A stretch of 40,009 nt of DNA from Paludibacter sp. (GCA_020049335.1 JAIFKX010000130.1:1-40009); one strand, 5' to 3'. Shown: positions 16,953 to 26,679, counted from the first letter of the stretch. The notes: a model not told the origin generated them from the sequence alone. Numbers and translations are program-made.

Positions 16953-18283
16953 CTTGGAGGTATTTTCACCGTAAACATTACATAAGCCCATTGTGGACTT
17001 CGAATTTCAGGAATTGTTGTCGCAGATGTTGCTATATCTTTCGCTATGAATGTGTTATTGTTCGAAAAATACTTGCAATAGCCACCCTGAATAGTCGTCC
17101 AACTATTTAATTTATAGGTAATTAAAAAGTCTAATTCCGAACCAATATTTTTATTGTAAGCAATGTTCTTTTTGTTTTTACCGGCATACTCCGTGTTGAA
17201 AACATGATATCCACATTCCAGCGATAAATCCTTACCAATTTTTGCCGTTACACTTCCGTAATAATCCAACAAGCCTGTGTTGAGTGGCGTATTCCAATAG
17301 TCCATATATCCATTAAAGGTATGGTCGGCTCCGTAGAGTTTTTTGAAATTACTTACTTTTCCATCCGATGTTCCATTGGCGTCGCCCGATAAATAATCGG
17401 TTCCAAGACTGGCTATTATTGAATTCGTGAATTGATAATTAAGTTTTAAAGCAGCCATTTTACCCGTCATAGTTTTTCCAGCTACGTTTTCCCCTCCCTG
17501 AAAGTAAGCAGTAACCAAACCCGACAATGGAAATTCCGTCGATTCGTATTTCAGATTTCCACCATAAGTGATTGTTTGAACCATTTTTGTTTTTTTATAG
17601 TTAGCCACAACACCCAAACCTAAGGTATCCTGCAAGCCTTCGTCCACCACCATTCCGGTCAGAGTAAAATCATTAATGACAGGAGAAGATAGCCACAGAA
17701 AAGCCATCGATCGATATTTTGTGCCAGGAACATAAAACACTTCGGTTGCAGTTTCCGACTTGCTATTGTACGCCAAACCTATGTGCGCCTGATAATCGTT
17801 GATGATGTATTTTAATACCGCCAAATCATGTGTTGTACCTGTAATGCTCCACACTGGCGACGAAAATAATCGCTTGTCATCATAATTTATCGCTTGTCGT
17901 CCAAATTTCAGCGCAGCTCCCGTAAAAAGCACCATATCCGCCCAAGCCTCATAAATGCCTGTGGAAGCAGTAGCATCGGTGCTCGTATATTGACCGAAAA
18001 CACGCGCATCTTGCACGGTAATCTGTGTTGTGAGCAAACCGCTGGTAAAAGTGAATCCCAATCGTGTACGTTGCGATGTAAAAAAGCCCGGATCGTTGGT
18101 TGCTAGGATAGGTGTTTTAAAACCATCCTGATACTCTGTGCGCGGACGGATTTCGCCGTCGATAACAACGTTTTGTGCATCAAGAACGAGCGTAAGAATT
18201 AATGCAATTAATAATAATCGGCCCCCTAACCCCCTAGAAGGGGATCTGAAGCTACTTTTGTCTATTTTATACCTTATTTTCAT
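16922..18283 (-). CDS. Outer-membrane porin (alginate-export-like barrel) in the mod block
   Basis: 461 aa in the track (ATG at 18283 preferred); VVIDGEIRPRTEYQDGFK, TSQRTRLGF; alternating strands; both termini repeat-derived. Confidence 0.8.
   Translation of the reverse strand: MKIRYKIDKSSFRSPSRGLGGRLLLIALILTLVLDAQNVVIDGEIRPRTEYQDGFKTPILATNDPGFFTSQRTRLGFTFTSGLLTTQITVQDARVFGQYTSTDATASTGIYEAWADMVLFTGAALKFGRQAINYDDKRLFSSPVWSITGTTHDLAVLKYIINDYQAHIGLAYNSKSETATEVFYVPGTKYRSMAFLWLSSPVINDFTLTGMVVDEGLQDTLGLGVVANYKKTKMVQTITYGGNLKYESTEFPLSGLVTAYFQGGENVAGKTMTGKMAALKLNYQFTNSIIASLGTDYLSGDANGTSDGKVSNFKKLYGADHTFNGYMDYWNTPLNTGLLDYYGSVTAKIGKDLSLECGYHVFNTEYAGKNKKNIAYNKNIGSELDFLITYKLNSWTTIQGGYCKYFSNNNTFIAKDIATSATTIPEIRSPQWAYVMFTVKIPPSLPPNPLKGE
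18221..18268 (-). repeat. Type A repeat translated in the porin signal-peptide n-region
   Basis: gccccctaaccccctagaaggggatctgaagctacttttgtctatttt encodes KIDKSSFRSPSRGLGG. Confidence 0.9.
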
Positions 18284-18296
18284 ATCATTCTTTGTT

Positions 18297-18361
18297 AAAA
18301 TTATCAATACAAATTTCTGTTCCCCGCAATTTATCCCGACGAAGACGGGAGGGGCTGGGGG
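18297..18361 (+). repeat. Type B repeat upstream of the porin start
   Basis: aaaattatcaatacaaatttctgttccccgcaatttatcccgacgaagacgggaggggctgggg. Confidence 0.9.
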
Positions 18362-18436
18362 TAATTCCCCGTTATCACTTTAAAAGTATAACGCCACTTA
18401 AAAAAAAGCGATATTCTATTGATAGTATATCGATTG

Positions 18437-18793
18437 TCAAAAAAAACAGCTGTCGAAATCAGCGTTGTTATTGGCCAAAAATTCTTTTAAGGCCAACTCT
18501 TTGGCTTCGAATGTTCGGATTAATTTCAATCCATAATTACTTATCACACAACCACCTCCATCTCTCCCACCCTTTTGCCTTATTAATACCGGCAGGGGCG
18601 ACAGTTGATTTACTTTATCCAATAAATGCCATGCATGTTGGTACGACATTTTCAGGTTTTTGGCAGCTGCATGTATCGAACCATCTTTCAAAACTTGTTT
18701 CAATAATCGAATCTGAGCATTTCCCAGAAAGACGTCTCCTTCGCGGCAAATAGTCAGTGTTCCATCCATATAAAACGAAGCATGTTGATTCAT
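18437..18793 (-). CDS. ModE N-terminal-type (LysR-like wHTH) regulator
   Basis: 118 aa; RLLKQVLKDGSIHAAAKNLKMSYQHAWHLLDKVNQ; GGRDGGG. Confidence 0.85.
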   Translation of the reverse strand: MNQHASFYMDGTLTICREGDVFLGNAQIRLLKQVLKDGSIHAAAKNLKMSYQHAWHLLDKVNQLSPLPVLIRQKGGRDGGGCVISNYGLKLIRTFEAKELALKEFLANNNADFDSCFF

Positions 18794-19049
18794 AAACTGT
18801 ACATTTTTTTTGATAATAAACAGAACTATTCTTGTGCACCAGAAATAGTATTGTTGCAGTTTTGTTTTTCAAAGTGCGTGCCGAATATTCAATTAATTGA
18901 ATATCAATAATATAAGCGAATAATGAAATTTAATAAGAATAAGAATCTTCCATTTAAGTAGGATAAAAACATTAAATCTACCTGAATGTAGGTTTTTGAA
19001 TTTCAAAAGTTGTTTCAAATTTTTGTTCCAATTTCACCCATTTTTTCCG

Positions 19050-19057
19050 TATATTTG
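19050..19057 (+). promoter_or_regulatory. Bacteroidetes -7-like element TATATTTG
   Basis: tatatttgcgc about 57 nt upstream of the helicase start. Confidence 0.35.
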
Positions 19058-19113
19058 CGCTCCAAACAAAAGCAAAACTCAATGCGAGTTTGCTGTAAAA
19101 AAACCAACATAGC

Positions 19114-22100
19114 GTGTTAAATATCTATCGAGCATCAGCTGGCTCAGGCAAAACGTACCGTTTGACGGGCGATTTTATCTCCTTGCTTTTCAGCAAAGAA
19201 AATGAGCGTACATATCGCAAAATTCTGGCGGTTACCTTTACCAACAAAGCTACCGACGAAATGAAGTCGCGCATTCTCAAGGAATTATACGCGCTAAGTT
19301 TGGGCGAAACATCGGGCTACCGCACCGACTTAATGGCGCGTTATTCGCTTACAGCAGATGCTGTTGACCATCGAGCACGCAAAATTCTGATTGCTATTCT
19401 ACACGATTATTCTTCATTTTCCATTAGCACCATCGATAAATTTTTTCAGCAAGTAATACGGGCTTTTGCACGCGAAATTGGTGTTCAGGGCGGTTATAAT
19501 CTCGAATTGGATAGCGACACCACCTTGCAACAATCGATAGACAATCTTTTTCAGGATTTGAATCTTGCCGACAACAAGCAATTGCTTACATGGCTCACCA
19601 ATTTTGCCGAAGAGCGTATCGAACAATCCGAAGGCTGGAACCCACGCAAAGATATTGAGGGATTGGGGAAAGAAATTTTTAAAGAAAGCTACCAAAACAA
19701 AGCCGAAGAAACAAACCGGAAGCTACACGATCGTGATTTTTTGACTGCATACCGAGCTAAATTACGCAAAATTCAATCTGATTTTGATGAGAAAGTGAAA
19801 GCAAAAGTTACTAATTTGTTGCAACAGATTGCAGCTGCTGGCATAACTCCCGACAGCTTTAAAGGCGGTTCACGTTCGCCCATGAAGGCGCTCGAAAAGT
19901 TTTTTGTGGGCAACTATGAGCTCAAAGATACCTTTGTTGCTATGAGCGAAACGGTGGAAAATTGCTACGCCAAAAGCACTTCCAAAACAGTTGTTGCTGC
20001 TATCGAAAGCATTTACAATGATGGCTTTCAGCAGGGTTTACAGCAATTGATTGAGATGCTACGCAACGATATTGTTTTTTATAATTCGGCTGGAATTATT
20101 CTCAAAAATATTAATACTTTGGGCATTCTTTCCGACTTGGCGATGCAGATAAAAAAGCTGACCGACGAGCAAAACACCATGCTTATTTCGGACACCAACA
20201 TGCTGTTAAATCGCATCATCGACAATTCGGATACGCCTTTTGTGTACGAAAAAACCGGCATCAACATCGACCATTTTATGATTGATGAGTTTCAGGATAC
20301 ATCGGTGCTTCAATGGAAAAACTTTTTACCACTGATAACCAATAGTTTGGCTGCCGATAAATTCAACTTAGTGGTAGGCGACGTAAAGCAAAGTATTTAC
20401 CGCTGGCGAAATTCTGATTGGAAACTCTTGGATCAACGTGTACTCAACGATTTCAGACCTGAACAAATTACTGAAATTGGATTAGACACCAACTGGCGCA
20501 GCGACAAAAATATTATTGCGTTCAACAATGCCTTTTTTCAGGCAGCTGCGGTGCTTTTGCAACATAAACTCAATGCCACACTCGAACCGGTGCTGGGCGT
20601 TTACCCCGAATTGGAAAAACACACGCAACGTATTTTGCACGCATACAGTCATTTAAAACAAGAGGTTTCGACAAAAGCGGGTATTGGGCAAGTAAAAATG
20701 ACCTTTATCGCTGATGTTGAAACGGCGGAAGAGTTTCGGGAAGAAAGCTTAAAGCGATTGCCTGCAATGATTGAAAACTTACAAGAACGGGGTTATCAAC
20801 CATGCGATGTGGCTATTTTGGTAAAAACAAATTTCGAAGCCAGTGAGGTAACTCACACACTTTTGCAATACAAATCGTCGGCTGAAGCGCGCGAAGGTTT
20901 TAGCTACAATGTGATGGGTAGCGAAGGACTTTTGATAGCATCGGCTTCGGCTGTAAGGTTTATTATTTCGATGCTCAAACTCATGCTGAATCCTTCGGAC
21001 AGCATCAGCCGCACCATTCTAAATTTCGAATATGCGCGGGCGGCAATGCAACTTGCTGCTAACGAAGCCTTGCAGGCATGTTTTACTATTTCGGACGAAA
21101 CCGATTATTATTCGCATTTATTTAGCATTGAACAAAACAACGCTTTGCAGCAGGTTAAAAATGCTTCGGTTTACGATTTGGTAGAGAAAATAATTACGCT
21201 TTTCGACCTTGGAAATTGGTACAACGAAACAGCTTTTGTACAAGGTTTTCAGGATGCTGTTTTTAAATTTACTTCGGGCAAAAATACCGACATTTATAGT
21301 TTTGTAAAATGGTGGGATACGGTGGGAAACACCAAAAGTATTTCGACTCCCGAGAATGCAGATGCGTTCAGAGTTATGACCATACACAAATCGAAAGGGC
21401 TTGATTTTAAAGTCGTTATAATTCCATTCTGCAATTGGGAATTTAGTAAAAAAGGAGGTGCATTCAAAAATATTTTATGGACTGAACCGCAGCACGAACC
21501 ATTCAACGAGTTGCCTTTGTTGCCGGTGGAATATGGCTCTAAGTTAGCACAATCTATTTTTGCACCGCAATATTTCGACGAACTTATGCATCAGTTTATC
21601 GACAACCTAAACGTGGCTTATGTAGCTTTTACACGTGCCAAACACGAATTGATTTGTATGGCACCCACACCCAAAAAAGAGCCCGAAAGTGTAGATAAAA
21701 TTTCGTCGCTTGGCGGGTTAATGCACAGTATTTTTTCGAATACGGCTGATGATATTTCGGAACTTTTTGTTTATTTCGACCCTGAAATAAACACATTTCA
21801 GCTTGGCGAAAACACACATAATAATGTAGAAGAAGTAGATGAAGTTGAGAAAGCTGAACAGATTACTTCTTACAGTTCGAGTTCGCCCACCGGCAGGCTA
21901 AAATTGCGAAACATAAGCACCGATGCATGGCTCGAATCGCAGGAAATGACTGACAGCAAGCTAAACTTGGGAACAATTATGCACGAAATTTTGCAAAATA
22001 TTCGAACAAAAAACGATAGCGAAGTGGCTGTGAAAAAGTGCATTCGCGAAGGAAAAATCAATGTAGCCGAAGCCGAAAAAGTGCGCGAACTTTTAACTGA

Positions 22101-22386
22101 TTTTTGGCAACTGCCCGAAACAGCCGATTGGTTTGCCGAAACAAACACGGTGCTCAACGAAGCGGTAATTCTAACGCCAGGAGCTAAACTTTACCGCCCC
22201 GACCGTGTTGTAATAAACGGCAATAAAGCTATTGTAATTGACTATAAATTTGGCGAAGCCGAAAAAGAAAGTTATAGTAAACAAGTAAAAAATTACATGC
22301 AGCTCATTACCGAAATGGGCTACCAAACAACTGGCTATTTGAGCTATATTACGCTCGGAAAAACGGTAAAAGTGGATAATGTATAA
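19114..22386 (+). CDS. UvrD/AddA-type helicase with C-terminal PD-(D/E)XK nuclease
   Basis: 1090 aa; ASAGSGKTYRLTGDFI, VTFTNKATDEMKSRI, MIDEFQDTSVLQW; C-terminal AIVIDYKFGE; GTG start. Confidence 0.93.
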   Translation: MLNIYRASAGSGKTYRLTGDFISLLFSKENERTYRKILAVTFTNKATDEMKSRILKELYALSLGETSGYRTDLMARYSLTADAVDHRARKILIAILHDYSSFSISTIDKFFQQVIRAFAREIGVQGGYNLELDSDTTLQQSIDNLFQDLNLADNKQLLTWLTNFAEERIEQSEGWNPRKDIEGLGKEIFKESYQNKAEETNRKLHDRDFLTAYRAKLRKIQSDFDEKVKAKVTNLLQQIAAAGITPDSFKGGSRSPMKALEKFFVGNYELKDTFVAMSETVENCYAKSTSKTVVAAIESIYNDGFQQGLQQLIEMLRNDIVFYNSAGIILKNINTLGILSDLAMQIKKLTDEQNTMLISDTNMLLNRIIDNSDTPFVYEKTGINIDHFMIDEFQDTSVLQWKNFLPLITNSLAADKFNLVVGDVKQSIYRWRNSDWKLLDQRVLNDFRPEQITEIGLDTNWRSDKNIIAFNNAFFQAAAVLLQHKLNATLEPVLGVYPELEKHTQRILHAYSHLKQEVSTKAGIGQVKMTFIADVETAEEFREESLKRLPAMIENLQERGYQPCDVAILVKTNFEASEVTHTLLQYKSSAEAREGFSYNVMGSEGLLIASASAVRFIISMLKLMLNPSDSISRTILNFEYARAAMQLAANEALQACFTISDETDYYSHLFSIEQNNALQQVKNASVYDLVEKIITLFDLGNWYNETAFVQGFQDAVFKFTSGKNTDIYSFVKWWDTVGNTKSISTPENADAFRVMTIHKSKGLDFKVVIIPFCNWEFSKKGGAFKNILWTEPQHEPFNELPLLPVEYGSKLAQSIFAPQYFDELMHQFIDNLNVAYVAFTRAKHELICMAPTPKKEPESVDKISSLGGLMHSIFSNTADDISELFVYFDPEINTFQLGENTHNNVEEVDEVEKAEQITSYSSSSPTGRLKLRNISTDAWLESQEMTDSKLNLGTIMHEILQNIRTKNDSEVAVKKCIREGKINVAEAEKVRELLTDFWQLPETADWFAETNTVLNEAVILTPGAKLYRPDRVVINGNKAIVIDYKFGEAEKESYSKQVKNYMQLITEMGYQTTGYLSYITLGKTVKVDNV

Positions 22387-22445
22387 AGCGTGATGATTTA
22401 CTAAACTTTATTTTTTAAAATTTGTAACTTTATTTTTCGAAAAAA

Positions 22446-23069
22446 TTAAAACCTATATCCAACCCCTAGTCCAGTAGTCAAAAGCATTTCTCCTTGATAA
22501 TATAGCTGATATTGAGCAGATAAACTCATTATCCATTTTTCGGAAAGTTGATAGTTAATATCAAAAGCACCAACAAGTCCGACATGTAAACTATTGGTAG
22601 CATTAACTTTCATTTCCTTTTCCCAATGGTCGTAGTTCGTATTCTCTTTATATTCGTAATGCGACAAGGTGAATATTTTGCTTTGATAGGCACACGATAA
22701 GCCAAGCCCCGCTGTTAATTCCAGTTGCTTAGTTGTAAAAAAATGCCAGGTGGGAATTACAGCTAAATTCATCTGTGCTAAATTGTAGTACAAATCCATA
22801 TAACGAATATCGCCAATGGTTTCATCTATATTTCGCTCCCGATAGCTCGTTAACATGCCCATTTCAACTTTGTAAGAAATTGGTCTATTTGTATTCCAGT
22901 GATATCCAGCAGAATATCCAACTCCGTTTAGCATATTATGTGGCACAAAGCTATAATTTAGTTTTCCGTACAGTGCTTTCGAATCTTGAGCAAAAACTGA
23001 AAACGACAAAAAAGTGACTAATAGCAATACTATCTTTTTCATAAAATAAAAGTTGTTATTGAAATTCAA
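22446..23069 (-). CDS. Outer-membrane beta-barrel protein
   Basis: 207 aa, signal peptide, terminal GVGYRF. Confidence 0.65.
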   Translation of the reverse strand: MNFNNNFYFMKKIVLLLVTFLSFSVFAQDSKALYGKLNYSFVPHNMLNGVGYSAGYHWNTNRPISYKVEMGMLTSYRERNIDETIGDIRYMDLYYNLAQMNLAVIPTWHFFTTKQLELTAGLGLSCAYQSKIFTLSHYEYKENTNYDHWEKEMKVNATNSLHVGLVGAFDINYQLSEKWIMSLSAQYQLYYQGEMLLTTGLGVGYRF

Positions 23070-23143
23070 TTGGGAATACTAATCTTACTTTACACCGATA
23101 CGCTTTTGGCAGCTGAAGTTGTTGTTTCATGTTTTTTTGGTAT

Positions 23144-23806
23144 TTATTCGCCGGCATTGATAGCAAAACCAATTAAAATTTTGAGTCCTATTCCGGGTTC
23201 ACTCGTTTCGAAGTTATAATTTACAAAAGCATTTGCATCTACATAAAACAAATTACTAATGCGCTGCTGGATGCCTACATTGAGCTCCGGCATTGGATTA
23301 AATCCAACGTAACTGTCGTGAGTGCCTGCATTTGCGAGCTTGGTAGCACGTAGCAGGCTCGAAGCTTTTGCGCCCACATATAAACCATTGCAATTGTTTC
23401 CGCTGACTCCTTTTCGTATTTGTTTTGCTTTGAATATATAATTTCGAACACCCAAGTCGAACGAGTTGATAAAGATATTTCCATCTTTCAAAATCATAAA
23501 TTCCTGATTGAGCTCTGCGACGCCACTCCATGAGTTGTTGAGTTTTCGTTCGTAGGCCAATTGCGACAAAATAATACTGAAATCGTATTTTTCGTTGGGT
23601 TTAAATGGCGATACAGCAATTTTAAATAGCCGTGTTTCGTCGCGAAGAAACATATCGAGCGATTCGTATTTCAGCTTGTAATAGGTTTCGTCTGTAGCCT
23701 CTTGACTAACTACTACAACGCTATCTTCTTGAGCCCGAACGCCAATAGCGAAAACTATGAATGCGAGCGATAAAATAATTCTGAATTTAACTGATTTTAG
23801 GTACAT
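23144..23806 (-). CDS. Putative outer-membrane/secreted protein
   Basis: 220 aa, signal peptide (FRIILSLAFIVFAIGVRAQ). Confidence 0.6.
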   Translation of the reverse strand: MYLKSVKFRIILSLAFIVFAIGVRAQEDSVVVVSQEATDETYYKLKYESLDMFLRDETRLFKIAVSPFKPNEKYDFSIILSQLAYERKLNNSWSGVAELNQEFMILKDGNIFINSFDLGVRNYIFKAKQIRKGVSGNNCNGLYVGAKASSLLRATKLANAGTHDSYVGFNPMPELNVGIQQRISNLFYVDANAFVNYNFETSEPGIGLKILIGFAINAGE

Positions 23807-23816
23807 AATTTCTGTG

Positions 23817-24461
23817 TTATTTTAATGCGTTTAATCCAATTCCAATTGATAATGTGGAAAGCACTTCGCCGGAGTTATACACTTTGGTTTGCGCACGTAT
23901 GTTGAGGTAGATTTTCGAATTTACTTTGGTAATATATCCTGCCGACAACGAAAATCCGGGCGTAAAATAACCTTCGGCACTGTAAGTTGATTTCGTTATA
24001 GTTTGTGTAACCCCATTGGAAGTATAGCTGAAACTGCTTCCACCATTTGGCGAAATACTCGATATATAGCCAATAATACCACCGCCAGCCAGATAAAAAA
24101 TTCGATTTCCAATTCTAAAAGGTGCAATTCCAATATCAGCAGTAAAATTTACTCCGGTTTGATTCTCAAAACCACCGTCAATCCAACTTTGGCCATTAAT
24201 AATCCATCCTTCCACACTTTCCTTGTGAAACAGCCAGGATTTAATGGATTTTAAATGCGAAATCTCGTTGCTTATTCCCCAGCAATCGCCAGAGCCCGAA
24301 AATACATATCCTGAGTTTAGCGACACAATTCGTTGGTTGAATCTGCTATTCTCAAAATCACCTGCAACTAACGAATTGGCTGTAAGCAACAGCATGCCGA
24401 CGCAAATCGTTTTGACAAATTTATTCATATCAATTATTTTAATTTTATTTTTATCGGACAA
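23817..24461 (-). CDS. Putative outer-membrane barrel protein
   Basis: 214 aa, signal peptide, Gly/aromatic-rich strands. Confidence 0.6.
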   Translation of the reverse strand: MSDKNKIKIIDMNKFVKTICVGMLLLTANSLVAGDFENSRFNQRIVSLNSGYVFSGSGDCWGISNEISHLKSIKSWLFHKESVEGWIINGQSWIDGGFENQTGVNFTADIGIAPFRIGNRIFYLAGGGIIGYISSISPNGGSSFSYTSNGVTQTITKSTYSAEGYFTPGFSLSAGYITKVNSKIYLNIRAQTKVYNSGEVLSTLSIGIGLNALK

Positions 24462-25282
24462 TAGTTAGTGCTAACGACAATAGATTTAGTTGTTGATTTC
24501 GATACCCTTTTGTAAGTTGAAGTAACCACTTTATCATACACTTCCACTTGGCTATACATGGTTTTTAAATCCAAATTATAATCTATAGCTGGTGTGTTCA
24601 GTACTATTTCGGTGCGAGTTCCTGCAATTCTTACATTTTCACAGTCGTTTGTCAGTGAGGCATTTAATGTTCCATATTTCATATTAAGGTCCATCTCTGC
24701 GGCACAATTACTAATTGCGGCATCCGATTTCGACAAAGTTCCGGTAAGCTTTCCATTCATTTTTTGTGCTGTTAAATTTGAATACCGCAATTGCAAATTT
24801 GTAGTGCCATCGATAGCTTGCATTTCGAGGCGACCAAATGAAATATCGAATGTTTTTTTGCCACTCAAATTTAAAATATTCACAGCACCATACAAATTAT
24901 TTAATTGAATAGCAATATCATTCGGAACCGTTAATTCATACATTACACTTAAATTGCTCTCAATTTTGGCATTCGCACTTTCGTAGTAGTTTTTCAAGTT
25001 TAATTGTGCTCCCTGTTTTTCACTAACAAATTTGATGTATTTTAAATCGTTTAGCGCAGTTGTTTGTTTTTTGTGCTTTGCTACCAACTGTATTTTTAAT
25101 TCTATCGTATTTTGAGGTTTCCCTGTAATTTTAATCGTAGCCTTTTCACCCTGAATGAGCAACGACGAACAATCCTCAAAACTATAGGTCATGGTTTTGG
25201 TGGCGCGCTGAATTAATTCTTGTGAAACAACGTTCAAAGCAAGAAAACTTAGCATGACAAAAAGGATTATTTTGTTTCTCAT
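24434..25282 (-). CDS. Secreted adhesin-like (DUF4097/beta-helix-like) protein
   Basis: 282 aa, signal peptide, repetitive beta-strand pattern. Confidence 0.6.
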   Translation of the reverse strand: MRNKIILFVMLSFLALNVVSQELIQRATKTMTYSFEDCSSLLIQGEKATIKITGKPQNTIELKIQLVAKHKKQTTALNDLKYIKFVSEKQGAQLNLKNYYESANAKIESNLSVMYELTVPNDIAIQLNNLYGAVNILNLSGKKTFDISFGRLEMQAIDGTTNLQLRYSNLTAQKMNGKLTGTLSKSDAAISNCAAEMDLNMKYGTLNASLTNDCENVRIAGTRTEIVLNTPAIDYNLDLKTMYSQVEVYDKVVTSTYKRVSKSTTKSIVVSTNYCPIKIKLK

Positions 25283-25851
25283 GATTGAATCAGTAGTATC
25301 ATATCCTGAATTGTTTCCGATTTCAGATTCTCGATTTTAATCATTGCCTGAATCATTTCGGGCGAATCGCCCAATTGATGCATTGCCTTTTTCAATTCTG
25401 TTTCTTCTGTTTTTAGTTCGTCGTACAATTGCATTAATTCCTTAAAATTGCCTTGTTCGCAAGCGGAAGTGTTTGCAGTGCAATAAGTTCTGATTTGGGC
25501 AATTGCTTCTTGCTCCATGTTACTTTCACTTATTGGCGTGAGTGCTGTTGTGGTATGTTTGTTTTCGTTATTTGTAAGTAATATAAAAGTAGATAGGGCC
25601 ATTATAGCTGCAATGGAAGCTGCAATCGAAATGATTTTATATCGAAAAACGATTTTTTTATTTTTTGGCAAATTAGCAGCTATACGCTCCCATACTTTAT
25701 CATCGGGTTTATGCATCGGAAGTTCCGCAAGCTGCCTATCCAAAAGGATTTGAAAATCGAGATTTTCTTCGATTTTCGCCCAAACACTTTCATCGGGTTG
25801 ATGATTGTATAAGTTGTTTTTCCAGTCAATAATTTTATTTTTTGGAAGCAT
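25279..25851 (-). CDS. Probable anti-sigma factor-like single-TM protein
   Basis: 190 aa; VWAKIEENLDF / VWERIAANLPK repeats, one TM; start overlaps the sigma gene. Confidence 0.6.
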   Translation of the reverse strand: MLPKNKIIDWKNNLYNHQPDESVWAKIEENLDFQILLDRQLAELPMHKPDDKVWERIAANLPKNKKIVFRYKIISIAASIAAIMALSTFILLTNNENKHTTTALTPISESNMEQEAIAQIRTYCTANTSACEQGNFKELMQLYDELKTEETELKKAMHQLGDSPEMIQAMIKIENLKSETIQDMILLIQS

Positions 25852-26392
25852 AATCCTTTTCGTATTCTTTTAATATTTGTCGTAACAATTTTTTGGCATA
25901 GTTCAACTGCGATTTTGAAGTGCCTTCGGAGATATTCAACATTTCAGCCACTTCACGATGTTTATATCCCTCCACTTCTACCAGCATAAATACCAGCCTG
26001 TTTCCTTTTGGTAATGAGCGAATAGCCTCATCGAGTTGTATGGCTGTGAAATTATCATCGGGCATCACCACTTCGGTAATCTCAGCATTATTATCAAAGC
26101 TAATTCTACTTAATTCTCTTGTTTTTTGAATAGCAGTTCGCACCACTATTGTACGAATCCAGCCCGCCAATCGTTCCGTATTTTGCAACTCAGCAACCGA
26201 TTGAAAGATAGTAATGAAGGCATCCTGCAATGCGTCATTGGCTAATTCACGGTCGTTAAGCATGCGATACAATAGCGAAAACATGTTTGTGGAAAATTTA
26301 TCGTACAACGCTTTTTGATGCACACGGGAGTTGTTTACACATCCCAGCACCAACTCATCATTTGTCGACATCAATTCACGTTTTAGTATCAT
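25835..26392 (-). CDS. ECF RNA polymerase sigma factor
   Basis: 185 aa; ANDALQDAFITIFQSVAELQNTERLAGWIRTIVVRTAI; region 4 EVEGYKHREVAEMLNISEGTSKSQLNYAK. Confidence 0.92.
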   Translation of the reverse strand: MILKRELMSTNDELVLGCVNNSRVHQKALYDKFSTNMFSLLYRMLNDRELANDALQDAFITIFQSVAELQNTERLAGWIRTIVVRTAIQKTRELSRISFDNNAEITEVVMPDDNFTAIQLDEAIRSLPKGNRLVFMLVEVEGYKHREVAEMLNISEGTSKSQLNYAKKLLRQILKEYEKDYASKK

Positions 26393-26637
26393 GTTCTGTT
26401 TATAAGTAGAAAAAGAAATTAAAAAGGTTGGAATGGAATGGAATAAAATATTTATTCTCGTTGTAGCTAACTCTGTTTCGGTAATTACAGCACCAAATTT
26501 TACTCACTTTAGTATAGGTATTATAGGTATATTTTAAATGTAATGGATTGTAATGCAAATATAGCATTTTTTTGCAAATTTAGTTTCAAAAAATCCGAAC
26601 TAACTCCTTTAAATCACCTACTATAAATAAAAAATTG

Positions 26638-26645
26638 TATCTTTG
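26638..26645 (+). promoter_or_regulatory. Bacteroidetes -7-like element TATCTTTG upstream of cdsA
   Basis: ttgtatctttgcaaatag. Confidence 0.4.
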
Positions 26646-26679
26646 CAAATAGAACAAATAAACATACCTTGAATACAAT

